A DNA stretch of 64,000 nucleotides from Leptoclinus maculatus (Eukaryota > Chordata > Actinopteri > Perciformes > Stichaeidae): assembly GCA_032191485.1 (NCBI GenBank), contig JAVDOI010000041.1, positions 1,265,501 through 1,329,500 on the forward strand, in the 5' to 3' direction. The notes beneath the pieces were generated by a model. The model was not told where the DNA came from. It made no database searches and saw only the letters and a program-made list of their open reading frames with translations. Below are positions 11,866-25,486 of the stretch, piece after piece (position 1 is the stretch's first letter; each line of letters begins with the position of its first letter). Made by a program: the position numbers and the translations under genes.

Positions 11866-14069
11866 TCATACCAAAACCATGAGACTAATCAATAAAATAT
11901 GGATACCGTGAGAGAGATAAGACTCTGCCAAACGCGGTAAAGTGATTTTTATGTTTGTGGTGTTAAAAATGTGAGCTACAGCGCAAGATACAAAACTGGT
12001 ACCGTCTGCTTTCTTTGAGGAATTAGTGGTCAGATTTAACATGGAGTCTAATGGAGCAGTTGGTTGGAGTTCATGTCGCTCTAAGGCTCCCTGAGCCAAA
12101 TGTGTAAGTCTGTGGGATTCCACAGTCAGTTTTTTACGACAAGGACAAGATTAGCTACATTTCCATCCAGAAATTATGCATGAAGAGTGAAAATTGTGGA
12201 GTCGGTGGCAAAAGACAAATCTTTTTTTCATAAGAATTTATAGCTCCTCTTCACTCTAGCGCTGACATCACGCACTCTAAGCAGCGCAATACACACCCAT
12301 TATAAAGTCAGAAAAGGACTGAAAAATCATAAAAGTAAAAATGCTACAGTTCAAAAAGTATAAAAGATATCAACAAGCTGAATCATTCAGCAATAGTTAA
12401 GGATTTTCTCAACATTTGAAAGTTGAAATGGTTTCTGTAGCTGAAAGTATGAGGAAGATGAAGGATTTGAAAGTTTAAAAAGTTTAAGAGGATTTGAACA
12501 TTTTCTCCATAGAAACCCATTCAAAATAAAAATTGCAAAAAGCTTAATAATTCAAAAAGTTTAAAGATTATAAATATGAAGAGACATAGCACACATGAGC
12601 TGAAATAGCTGAACATTTTGATAGTTGAACGGTTTCTGTAGCTTAAAAATTGTGGAAGGAGAAGCGTTGCAAAATACGTACGGAAGAAATATAAGAAGAA
12701 TAAAGATTCGAAGAACAATACTTGGAATGCTTAAAAGCATTCCAACAACTAGAAAATGCATTTCCTGCTGAAAATGCGTTGGAATGCTGAAAGCTGAAAT
12801 TAATTGTAAAAAAATTGCTAAAAATTAAGAAATGGGAGACTACCTGTCTGAAAAATGTTGAAGCCTGAAAGCATTTAAACTGCACTGCTGAAAACCCTTC
12901 TAGTTGAAATGTCTAACTATGATGTCTGTAGCTGAAAGTATGAGGAAGAAGAAGGCTTTGAAAGTTGAAGAAGTTTAATCCATGAGGCTTTTATTTTGAA
13001 AGGGTGGGGCTGGGTGGGGAGAGAGGAGACAGAATCAGAATGCATGAAACACACAGAGGTTATTAAATGACAGTCTTCATCACAAGCATTTCAGTTAGAA
13101 TTCATTCTGTGGGGCTTTTATTTTAAAATGGTGTGTCTGTGTGTGTGTATGTGTGGTGGGGGGGGGGGGGATAAAAAGTCCTCTAAGACCTGAATGACTG
13201 TATGAGAGAGAGACACACACACAGAGAGAGAGACAGAGACAGACACACAGAGAGACAGACAGAGACAGACAAACAGACACAGAGAGAGAGAGAGAGAGAC
13301 AGAGAAAGACAGAAAGAGAGAGAGAGAGACAGAGAGAGAGAGAATGTTGAAGGCCGAAAGCATTTAAACTGCACTGCTGAAACCCCTTCTAGTTGAAATG
13401 TCTAACTATGGTGTCTGTAGCTGAAAGTATGAGGAAGAAGAAGGCTTTGAAAGTTCAAGTTTAACAGGATTTGAAGATTTTCTCCATAGACATCCCATTA
13501 AATAAAAATAGCTAAAAGCTTAATAATTCAAAGTTTAAAGATTAAAGATATGGAAAGTCATATCACCTCTCTCCTGAAAGCTGAACAATTTGATATTTGA
13601 ACGGTTTCTGTAGCTTAAAAAAAATGTCAGCAGTAGTGAAATTTGTAGTAGTAGTAGTAGAAGTTAGCATTTCAGTTAGAATTCATTCTGTGGGGCTTTT
13701 ATTTTGAAATGAGGTGTGGGGGGGGGGGCAGAAGGGGACAGGAGACAGGATCATAATCTTAGATAAACACAAACAGGTTGCTAAATGACAGGTTTCATCA
13801 CAAGCATTTCAGTTAGAATTCATTCTGTGGGGCTTTTATTTTAATATGGGGTGTGTGTGTGTGTGTGGGGGGGAGTCCTCTAAAGATCTCTAAGACCTGA
13901 ATGAGAGAGAGACACAGAGAGATAGAGGGAGAGCAGTGTGTGTGCGTGTGTGTGTGTGTCTCAGTGCCTCTGTGTGTTTATCAACACTAATGAGCTCATA
14001 TGAACACCTGTGTGAGAGATTAGAGTGAACAGTGATTTTCAACAAAACTACCTGTCAAACATATGCCCT
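11866..14069. repeat. Satellite unit 5 (minisatellite deleted)
   Basis: 2204 bp. One 48 bp element. The 105 bp minisatellite has collapsed to a short GTA run (about 13628-13668), as in units 8 and 12. Confidence 0.95.
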
Positions 14070-16353
14070 TCATACCAAAACCATGAGACTAATCAATAAA
14101 ATATGGATACCGTGAGAGAGATAAGACTCTGCCAAACGCGGTAAAGTGATTTTTATGTTTGTGGTATTAAAAATGTGAGCTACAGCGCAAGATACAAAAC
14201 TGGTACCGTCTGCTTTCTTTGAGGAATTAGTGGTCAGATTTAACATGGAGTCTAATGGAGCAGTTGGTTGGAGTTCATGTCACTCTAAGGCTCCCTGAAC
14301 CAAATGTGTAAGTCTGTGGGATTCCACAGTCAGTTTTTTAGGACAAGGACAAGATTAGCTACTTTTACATCCAGAAATTATGCATGAAGAGTGAAAATTG
14401 TGGAGTCGGTGGCAAAAGACAAATCTTTTTTTCATAAGAATTTATAGCTCCTCTTCACTCTAGCGCTGACATCACGCACTCTAAGCAGCGCAATACACAC
14501 CCATTATAAAGTTAGAAAAGGACTGAAAAATCATAAAAGTAAAAATGCTACAGTTCAAAAAGTATAAAAGATATCAACAAGCTGAATCATTCAGCAATAG
14601 TTAAGGATTTTCTCAACATTTGAAAGTTGAAATGGTTTCTGTAGCTGAAAGTATGAGGAAGATGAAGGATTTGAAAGTTTAAAAAGTTTAAGAGGATTTG
14701 AACATTTTCTCCATAGAAACCCATTCAAAATAAAAATTGCAAAAAGCTTAATAATTCAAAAAGTTTAAAGATTATAAATATGAAGAGACATAGCACACAT
14801 GAGCTGAAATAGCTGAACATTTTGATAGTTGAACGGTTTCTGTAGCTTAAAAATTGTGGAAGGAGAAGCGTTGCAAAATACGTACGGAAGAAATATAATA
14901 AGAAGAACTAGAAAATGCATTTCCTGCTGAAAATGCGTTGGAATGCTGAAAGCTGAAATTAATTGTAAAAAAATTGCTAAAAATTAAGAAATGGGAGACT
15001 ACCTGTCTGAAAAATGTTGAAGCCTGAAAGCATTTAAACTGCACTGCTGAAACCCCTTCTAGTTGAAATGTCTAACTATGATGTCTGTAGCTGAAAGTAT
15101 GATGAAGAAGAAGGCTTTGAAAGTTGAAGAAGTTTAATCCATGAGGCTTTTTAATTTTGAAAGGGTGGGGCTGGGTGGGGAGAGAGGAGACAGAATCAGA
15201 ATGTATGAAACACACAGAGGTTATTAAATGACAGTCTTCATCACAAGCATTTCAGTTAGAATTCATTCTGTGGGGCTTTTATTTTAAAATGGTGTGTGTG
15301 TCTGTGTGTATGTGTGGTGGGGGGGCGGGGGGAGGGGATAAAAAGTCCTCTAAGACCTGAATGACTGTATGAGAGAGAGACACACAGAGAGAGAGACAGA
15401 GACAGACACACAGAGAGACAGACAGAGACAGACAACCAGACACAGAGAGAGAGAGAGACAGAGAGAGACAGAAAGAGAGAGAGAGAGAGACAAACAGACA
15501 CAGAGAGAGAGAGAGAGACAGAGAAAGAGAATGTTGAAGGCCGAAAGCATTTAAACTGCACTGCTGAAAACCCTTCTAGTTGAAATGTCTAACTATGGTG
15601 TCTGTAGCTGAAAGTATGAGGAAGAAGAAGGCTTTGAAAGTTCAAGTTTAACAGGATTTGAAGATTTTCTCCATAGACATCCCATTAAATAAAAATTGCT
15701 AAAAGCTTAATAATTCAAAGTTTAAAGATTAAAGATATGAAAAGTCATATCACCTCTCTCCTGAAAGCTGAACATTTTGATATTTGAACGGTTTCTGTAG
15801 CTTAAAAAAACTGTCAGCAGTAGTGATATTTGTAGTAGTAGAAGTTGTAGTTGTATTAGAAGTATTATTAGGAGTAGAAGTATTAGTAGCATTAGAATAA
15901 GTACTAGTTGTAGCAGTAGTGATATTTGTAGTAGCAGTAGTAGTAGAAGTTAGTATTTCAGTTAGAATTTATTCTATGGGGCTTTTATTTTGAAATGGGA
16001 TGTGGGGGGGGGGGGCAGACGGGGAGAGGAGACAGGATCATGATCTTAGATAAACACAAACAGGTTGCTAAATGACAGGTTTCATCACAAGCATTTCAGT
16101 TAGAATTCATTCTGTGGGGCTTTTATTTTAATATGGGGTGTGTGTGTGTGTGTGGGGGGGGGGGGTCCTCTAAAGATCTCTAAGACCTGAATGAGAGAAA
16201 GACACAGAGAGATAGAGGGAGAGCAGTGTGTGTGCGTGTGTGTCTCAGTGCCTCTGTGTGTTTATCAACACTAATGAGCTCATATGAACACCTGTGTGAG
16301 AGATTAGAGTGAACAGTGATTTTCATCAAAACTACCTGTCAAACATATGCCCT
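14070..16353. repeat. Satellite unit 6
   Basis: 2284 bp, no 48 bp element, one minisatellite copy. Variants GTGGTATTAAAAATG and CACTCTAAGGCTCCCTGAAC are shared with unit 11 and break the 85-codon ORF found in most units. Confidence 0.94.
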
Positions 16354-18465
16354 TCATACCAAAACCATGAGACTAATCAATAAAATATGGATACCGTGAG
16401 AGAGATAAGACTCTACCAAACGCGGTAAAGTGATTTTTATGTTTGTGGTGTTAAAAATGTGAGCTACAGCGCAAGATACAAAACTGGTACCGTCTGCTTT
16501 CTTTGAGGAATTAGTGGTCAGATTTAACATGGAGTCTAATGGAGCAGTTGGTTGGAGTTCATGTCGCTCTAAGGCTCCCTGAGCCAAATGTGTAAGTCTG
16601 TGGGATTCCACAGTCAGTTTTTTAGGACAAGGACAAGATTAGCTACTTTTCCATCCCAAAATTATGCATGAAGAGTGAAAATTGTGGAGTCAGTGGCAAA
16701 AGACAAATCTTTTTTTCATAAGAATTTATAGCTCCTCTTCACTCTAGCGCTGACATCACGCACTCTAAGCAGCGCAATACACACCCATTATAAAGTTAGA
16801 AAAGGACTGAAAAATCATAAAAGTAAAAATGCTACAGTTCAAAAAGTATAAAAGATATCAACAAGCTGAATCATTCAGCAATAGTTAAGGATTTTCTCAA
16901 CATTTGAAAGTTGAAATGGTTTCTGTAGCTGAAAGTATGAGGAAGATGAAGGATTTGAAAGTTTAAAAAGTTTAAGAGGATTTGAACATTTTCTCCATAG
17001 AAACCCATTCAAAATAAAAATTGCAAAAAGCTTAATAATTCAAAAAGTTTAAAGATTATAAATATGAAGAGACATAGCACACATGAGCTGAAATAGCTGA
17101 ACATTTTGATAGTTGAACGGTTTCTGTAGCTTAAAAATTGTGGAAGGAGAAGCGTTGCAAAATACGTACGGAAGAAATATAAGAAGAATAAAGATTTGAA
17201 GAACAATACTTGGAATGCTTAAAAGCATTCCAACAACTAGAAAATGCATTTCCTGCTGAAAATGCGTTGGAATGCTGAAAGCTGAAATTAATTGTAAAAA
17301 AATTGCTAAAAATTAAGAAATGGGAGACTACCTGTCTGAAAAATGTTGAAGCCTGAAAGCATTTAAACTGCACTGCTGAAACCCCTTCTAGTTGAAATGT
17401 CTAACTATGATGTCTGTAGCTGAAAGTATGATGAAGAAGAAGGCTTTGAAAGTTGAAGAAGTTTAATCCATGAGGCTTTTATTTTGAAAGGGTGGGGCTG
17501 GGTGGGGAGAGAGGAGACAGAATCAGAATGTATGAAACACACAGAGGTTATTAAATGACAGTCTTCATCACAAGCATTTCAGTTAGAATTCATTCTGTGG
17601 GGCTTTTCTTTTAAAATGGTGTGTCTGTGTGTGTGTATGTGTGGTGGGGGGGGGGGGTAAAAAGTCCTCTAAGACCTCTATGACTGTATGAGAGAGAGAC
17701 ACACAGAGAGAGAGAGAGAGACAGACAAACAGACACACAGAGAGAGAGAGAGACAGAGAGAGAGATAATGTTGAAGGCCGAAAGCATTTAAACTGCACTG
17801 CTGAAAACCCTTCTAGTTGAAATGTCTAACTATGGTGTCTGTAGCTGAAAGTATGAGGAAGAAGAAGGCTTTGAAAGTTCAAGTTTAACAGGATTTGAAG
17901 ATTTTCTCCATCGACATCCCATTAAATAAAAATAGCTAAAAGCTTAATAATTCAAAGTTTAAAGATTACAAATATGAAAAGTCATATCACCTCTCTCCTG
18001 AAAGCTGAACATTTTGATATTTGAACGGTTTCTGTAGCTTAAAAAAACTGTCAGCAGTAGTGATATTTGTAGTAGTAGAAGTTGTAGTTGTAGTTGTATT
18101 AGAAGTATTATTAGGAGTAGAAGTATTAGTAGCATTAGAATAAGTACTAGTTGTAGCAGTAGTGATATTTGTAGTAGCAGTAGTAGTAGAAGTTAGCATT
18201 TCAGTTAGAATTTATTCTATGGGGCTTTTATTTTGAAATAGGGTGTGTGTGGGGGGGGCAGAAGGGGAGAGGAGACAGGATCATAATCTTAGATAAACAC
18301 AAACAGGTTGCTAAATGACAGGTTTCATCACAAGCATTTCAGTTAGAATTCATTCTGTGGGGCTTTTATTTTAATATGGGGTGTGTGTGTGTGGGGGGGG
18401 GGGGGGTCCTCTAAAGATCTCTAAGACCTGAATGAGAGAGAGACACAGAGAGATAGAGGGAGAGC

Positions 18466-18496
<31 letters not shown>

Positions 18497-18553
18497 TCCT
18501 CTAAAGATCTCTAAGACCTGAATGAGAGAGAGACACAGAGAGATAGAGGGAGA

Positions 18554-18587
<34 letters not shown>

Positions 18588-18696
18588 TCAGTGCCTCTGT
18601 GTGTTTATCAACACTAATGAGCTCATATGAACACCTGTGTGAGAGATTAGAGTGAACAGTGATTTTCAACAAAACTACCTGTCAAACATATGCCCT
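16354..18696. repeat. Satellite unit 7
   Basis: 2343 bp. One 48 bp element, one minisatellite copy, and a doubled terminal TG/G plus GA block (18407 and 18497 starts). From block beta onward it is almost the same as units 0 and 11. Confidence 0.95.
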
Positions 18697-20856
18697 TCAT
18701 ACCAAAACCATGAGACTAATCAATAAAATATGGATACCGTGAGAGAGATAAGACTCTGCCAAACGCGGTAAAGTGATTTTTATGTTTGTGGTGTTAAAAA
18801 TGTGAGCTACAGCGCAAGATACAAAACTGGTACCGTCTGCTTTCTTTGAGGAATTAGTGGTCAGATTTAACATGGAGTCTAATGGAGCAGTTGGTTGGAG
18901 TTCATGTCGCTCTAAGGCTCCCTGAGCCAAATGTGTAAGTCTGTGGGATTCCACAGTCAGTTTTTTACGACAAGGACAAGATTAGCTACATTTCCATCCA
19001 GAAATTATGCATGAAGAGTGAAAATTGTGGAGTCGGTGGCAAAAGACAAATCTTTTTTTCATAAGAATTTATAGCTCCTCTTCACTCTAGCGCTGACATC
19101 ACGCACTCTAAGCAGCGCAATACACACCCATTATAAAGTCAGAAAAGGACTGAAAAATCATAAAAGTAAAAATGCTACAGTTCAAAAAGTATAAAAGATA
19201 TCAACAAGCTGAATCATTCAGCAATAGTTAAGGATTTTCTCAACATTTGAAAGTTGAAATGGTTTCTGTAGCTGAAAGTATGAGGAAGATGAAGGATTTG
19301 AAAGTTTAAAAAGTTTAAGAGGATTTGAACATTTTCTCCATAGAAACCCATTCAAAATAAAAATTGCAAAAAGCTTAATAATTCAAAAAGTTTAAAGATT
19401 ATAAATATGAAGAGACATAGCACACATGAGCTGAAATAGCTGAACATTTTGATAGTTGAACGGTTTCTGTAGCTTAAAAATTGTGGAAGGAGAAGCGTTG
19501 CAAAATACGTACGGAAGAAATATAAGAAGAACTAGAAAATGCATTTCCTGCTGAAAATGCGTTGGAATGCTGAAAGCTGAAATTAATTGTAAAAAAATTG
19601 CTAAAAATTAAGAAATGGGAGACTACCTGTCTGAAAAATGTTGAAGCCTGAAAGCATTTAAACTGCACTGCTGAAACCCCTTCTAGTTGAAATGTCTAAC
19701 TATGATGTCTGTAGCTGAAAGTATGAGGAAGAAGAAGGCTTTGAAAGTTGAAGAAGTTTAATCCATGAGGCTTTTATTTTGAAAGGGTGGGGCTGGGTGG
19801 GGAGAGAGGAGACAGAATCAGAATGCATGAAACACACAGAGGTTATTAAATGACAGTCTTCATCACAAGCATTTCAGTTAGAATTCATTCTGTGGGGCTT
19901 TTATTTTAAAATGGTGTGTCTGTGTGTGTGTATGTGTGGTGGGGGGGGGGGGATAAAAAGTCCTCTAAGACCTGAATGACTGTATGAGAGAGAGACACAC
20001 ACACAGAGAGAGAGACAGAGACAGACACACAGAGAGACAGACAGAGACAGACAAACAGACACAGAGAGAGAGAGAGAGACAGAGAAAGACAGAAAGAGAG
20101 AGAGAGAGACAGAGAGAGAGAGAATGTTGAAGGCCGAAAGCATTTAAACTGCACTGCTGAAACCCCTTCTAGTTGAAATGTCTAACTATGGTGTCTGTAG
20201 CTGAAAGTATGAGGAAGAAGAAGGCTTTGAAAGTTCAAGTTTAACAGGATTTGAAGATTTTCTCCATAGACATCCCATTAAATAAAAATAGCTAAAAGCT
20301 TAATAATTCAAAGTTTAAAGATTAAAGATATGGAAAGTCATATCACCTCTCTCCTGAAAGCTGAACAATTTGATATTTGAACGGTTTCTGTAGCTTAAAA
20401 AAACTGTCAGCAGTAGTGATATTTGTAGTAGTAGTAGTAGTAGTTAGCATTTCAGTTAGAATTCATTCTGTGGGGCTTTTATTTTGAAATGAGGTGTGGG
20501 GGGGGGGCAGAAGGGGAGAGGAGACAGGATCATAATCTTAGATAAACACAAACAGATTGCTAAATGACAGGTTTCATCACAAGCATTTCAGTTAGAATTC
20601 ATTCTGTGGGGCTTTTATTTTAATATGGGGTGTGTGTGTGTGTGTGGGGGGGAGTCCTCTAAAGATCTCTAAGACCTGAATGAGAGAGAGACACAGAGAG
20701 ATAGAGGGAGAGCAGTGTGTGTGTGTGTGTGTGCGTGTGTGTGTGTCTCAGTGCCTCTGTGTGTTTATCAACACTAATGAGCTCATATGAACACCTGTGT
20801 GAGAGATTAGAGTGAACAGTGATTTTCAACAAAACTACCTGTCAAACATATGCCCT
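18697..20856. repeat. Satellite unit 8
   Basis: 2160 bp. No 48 bp element and a collapsed minisatellite (about 20408-20445), which make it one of the short units. Confidence 0.95.
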
Positions 20857-23161
20857 TCATACCAAAACCATGAGACTAATCAATAAAATATGGATACCGT
20901 GAGAGAGATAAGACTCTGCCAAACGCGGTAAAGTGATTTTTATGTTTGTGGTGTTAAAAATGTGAGCTACAGCGCAAGATACAAAACTGGTACCGTCTGC
21001 TTTCTTTGAGGAATTAGTGGTCAGATTTAACATGGAGTCTAATGGAGCAGTTGGTTGGAGTTCATGTCGCTCTAAGGCTCCCTGAGCCAAATGTGTACAT
21101 CTGTGGGATTCCACAGTCAGTTTTTTACGACAAGGACAAGATTAGCTACATTTCCATCCAGAAATTATGCATGAAGAGTGAAAATTGTGGAGTCGGTGGC
21201 AAAAGACAAATCTTTTTTTCATAAGAATTTATAGCTCCTCTTCACTCTAGCGCTGACATCACGCACTCTAAGCAGCGCAATACACACCCATTATAAAGTC
21301 AGAAAAGGACTGAAAAATCATAAAAGTAAAAATGCTACAGTTCAAAAAGTATAAAAGATATCAACAAGCTGAATCATTCAGCAATAGTTAAGGATTTTCT
21401 CAACATTTGAAAGTTGAAATGGTTTCTGTAGCTGAAAGTATGAGGAAGATGAAGGATTTGAAAGTTTAAAAAGTTTAAGAGGATTTGAACATTTTCTCCA
21501 TAGAAACCCATTCAAAATAAAAATTGCAAAAAGCTTAATAATTCAAAAAGTTTAAAGATTATAAATATGAAGAGACATAGCACACATGAGCTGAAATAGC
21601 TGAACATTTTGATAGTTGAACGGTTTCTGTAGCTTAAAAATTGTGGAAGGAGAAGCGTTGCAAAATACGTACGGAAGAAATATAAGAAGAATAAAGATTC
21701 GAAGAACAATACTTGGAATGCTTAAAAGCATTCCAACAACTAGAAAATGCATTTCCTGCTGAAAATGCGTTGGAATGCTGAAAGCTGAAATTAATTGTAA
21801 AAAAATTGCTAAAAATTAAGAAATGGGAGACTACCTGTCTGAAAAATGTTGAAGCCTGAAAGCATTTAAACTGCACTGCTGAAAACCCTTCTAGTTGAAA
21901 TGTCTAACTATGATGTCTGTAGCTGAAAGTATGAGGAAGAAGAAGGCTTTGAAAGTTGAAGAAGTTTAATCCATGAGGCTTTTATTTTGAAAGGGTGGGG
22001 CTGGGTGGGGAGAGAGGAGACAGAATCAGAATGCATGAAACACACAGAGGTTATTAAATGACAGTCTTCATCACAAGCATTTCAGTTAGAATTCATTCTG
22101 TGGGGCTTTTATTTTAAAATGGTGTGTCTGTGTGTGTGTATGTGTGGTGGGGGGGGGGGGGATAAAAAGTCCTCTAAGACCTGAATGACTGTATGAGAGA
22201 GAGACACACACACAGAGAGAGAGACAGAGACAGACACACAGAGAGACAGACAGAGACAGACAAACAGACACAGAGAGAGAGAGAGAGACAGAGAAAGACA
22301 GAAAGAGAGAGAGAGAGACAGAGAGAGAGAGAATGTTGAAGGCCGAAAGCATTTAAACTGCACTGCTGAAACCCCTTCTAGTTGAAATGTCTAACTATGG
22401 TGTCTGTAGCTGAAAGTATGAGGAAGAAGAAGGCTTTGAAAGTTCAAGTTTAACAGGATTTGAAGATTTTCTCCATAGACATCCCATTAAATAAAAATAG
22501 CTAAAAGCTTAATAATTCAAAGTTTAAAGATTAAAGATATGGAAAGTCATATCACCTCTCTCCTGAAAGCTGAACATTTTGATATTTGAACGGTTTCTGT
22601 AGCTTAAAAAAACTGTCAGCAGTAGTGATATTTGTAGTAGTAGTAGTAGAAGTTGTAGTTGTATTAGAAGTATTATTAGGAGTAGAAGTATTAGTAGCAT
22701 TACAATAAGTACTACTTGTAGCAGTAGTGATATTTGTAGTAGCAGTAGTAGTAGAAGTTAGCATTTCAGTTAGAATTTATTCTATGGGGCTTTTATTTTG
22801 AAATGGGATGTGGGGGGGGGGGGCAGACGGGGAGAGGAGACAGGATCATAATGTTAGATAAATACAAACAGGTTGCTAAATGACAGGTTTCATCACAAGC
22901 ATTTCAGTTAGAATTCATTCTGTGGGGCTTTTATTTTAATATGGGGTGTGTGTGTGTGTGTGGGGGGGGGGGGTCCTCTAAAGATCTCTAAGACCTGAAT
23001 GAGAGAGAGACACAGAGAGATAGAGGGAGAGCAGTGTGTGTGTGTGTGTGTCTCAGTGCCTCTGTGTGTTTATCAACACTAATGAGCTCATATGAACACC
23101 TGTGTGAGAGATTAGAGTGAACAGTGATTTTCATCAAAACTACCTGTCAAACATATGCCCT
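20857..23161. repeat. Satellite unit 9
   Basis: 2305 bp, one 48 bp element, one minisatellite copy. Private change GTGTACATCTGTGG near 21096, where most units have GTGTAAGTCTGTGG. Confidence 0.95.
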
Positions 23162-24591
23162 TCATACCAAAACCATGAGACTAATCAATAAAATATGGAT
23201 ACCGTGAGAGAGATAAGACTCTGCCAAACGCGGTAAAGTGATTTTTATGTTTGTGGTGTTAAAAATGTGAGCTACAGCGCAAGATACAAAACTGGTACCG
23301 TCTGCTTTCTTTGAGGAATTAGTGGTCAGATTTAACATGGAGTCTAATGGAGCAGTTGGTTGGAGTTCATGTCGCTCTAAGGCTCCCTGAGCCAAATGTG
23401 TAAGTCTGTGGGATTCCACAGTCAGTTTTTTACGACAAGGACAAGATTAGCTACTTTTCCATCCCAAAATTATGCATGAAGAGTGAAAATTGTGGAGTCA
23501 GTGGCAAAAGACAAATCTTTTTTTCATAAGAATCTTAAGCTGCTCTTCACTCTAGCGATGACATCACGCACTCTAAGCAGCGCAATACACACCCATTATA
23601 AAGTCAGAAAAGGACTGAAAAATCATAAAAGTAAAAATGCTACAGTTCAAAAAGTATAAAAGATATCACCAAGCTGAATCATTCAGCAATAGTTAAGGAT
23701 TTTCTCAACATTTGAAAGTTGAAATGGTTTCTGTAGCTGAAAGTATGAGGAAGATGAAGGATTTGAAAGTTTAAAAAGTTTAAGAGGATTTGAACATTTT
23801 CTCCATAGAAACCCATTCAAAATAAAAATTGCAAAAAGCTTAATAATTCAAAAAGTTTAAAGATTATAAATATGAAGAGACATAGCACACATGAGCTGAA
23901 ATAGCTGAACATTTTGATAGTTGAACGGTTTCTGTAGCTTAAAAATTGTGGAAGGAGAAGCGTTGCAAAATACGTACGGAAGAAATATAAGAAGAATAAA
24001 GATTCGAAGAACAATACTTGGAATGCTTAAAAGCATTCCAACAACTAGAAAATGCATTTCCTGCTGAAAATGCGTTGGAATGCTGAAAGCTGAAATTAAT
24101 TGTAAAAAAATTGCTAAAAATTAAGAAATGGGAGACTACCTGTCTGAAAAATGTTGAAGCCTGAAAGCATTTAAACTGCACTGCTGAAACCCCTTCTAGT
24201 TGAAATGTCTAACTATGATGTCTGTAGCTGAAAGTATGATGAAGAAGAAGGCTTTGAAAGTTGAAGAAGTTTAATCCATGAGGCTTTTTAATTTTGAAAG
24301 GGTGGGGCTGGGTGGGGAGAGAGGAGACAGAATCAGAATGTATGAAACACACAGAGGTTATTAAATGACAGTCTTCATCACAAGCATTTCAGTTAGAATT
24401 CATTCTGTGGGGCTTTTATTTTAAAATGGTGTGTCTGTGTGTGTGTATGTGTGGTGGGGGGGGGGGGGGGGGGCGGGGGGGAGGAAGGGATAAAAAGTCC
24501 TCTAAGACCTGAATGACTGTATGAGAGAGAGACACACAGAGAGAGAGACAGAGACAGACACACAGAGAGACAGACAGAGACAGACAAACAG

Positions 24592-24638
<47 letters not shown>

Positions 24639-25486
24639 GAGAGAATGTTGAAGGCCGAAAGCATTTAAACTGCACTGCTGAAACCCCTTCTAGTTGAAAT
24701 GTCTAACTATGGTGTCTGTAGCTGAAAGTATGAGGAAGAAGAAGGCTTTGAAAGTTCAAGTTTAACAGGATTTGAAGATTTTCTCCATAGACATCCCATT
24801 AAATAAAAATAGCTAAAAGCTTAATAATTCAAAGTTTAAAGATTAAAGATATGGAAAGTCATATCACCTCTCTCCTGAAAGCTGAACATTTTGATATTTG
24901 AACGGTTTCTGTAGCTTAAAAAAACTGTCAGCAGTAGTGATATTTGTAGTAGTAGTAGTAGAAGTTGTAGTTGTATTAGAAGTATTATTAGGAGTAGAAG
25001 TATTAGTAGCATTATAATAAGTACTAGTTGTAGCAGTAGTGATATTTGTAGTAGCAGTAGTAGTAGAAGTTAGCATTTCAGTTAGAATTCATTCTATGGG
25101 GCTTTTATTTTGAAATGGGATGTTGGGGGGGGGGGGGGGCAGACGGGGAGAGGAGACAGGATCATAATGTTAGATAAATACAAACAGGTTGCTAAATGAC
25201 AGGTTTCATCACAAGCATTTCAGTTAGAATTCATTCTGTGGGGCTTTTATTTTAATATGGGGTGTGTGTGTGTGTGTGGGGGGGGGGGGGAGTCCTCTAA
25301 AGATCTCTAAGACCTGAATGAGAGAGAGACACAGAGAGATAGAGGGAGAGCAGTGTGTGTGTGTGTGCGTGTGTGTCTCAGTGCCTCTGTGTGTTTATCA
25401 ACACTAATGAGCTCATATGAACACCTGTGTGAGAGATTAGAGTGAACAGTGATTTTCAACAAAACTACCTGTCAAACATATGCCCT
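23162..25486. repeat. Satellite unit 10
   Basis: 2325 bp, one 48 bp element, one minisatellite copy. The beta-side G tract is interrupted by C (24456-24483). Variant AAGAATCTTAAGCTGC near 23530. Confidence 0.95.
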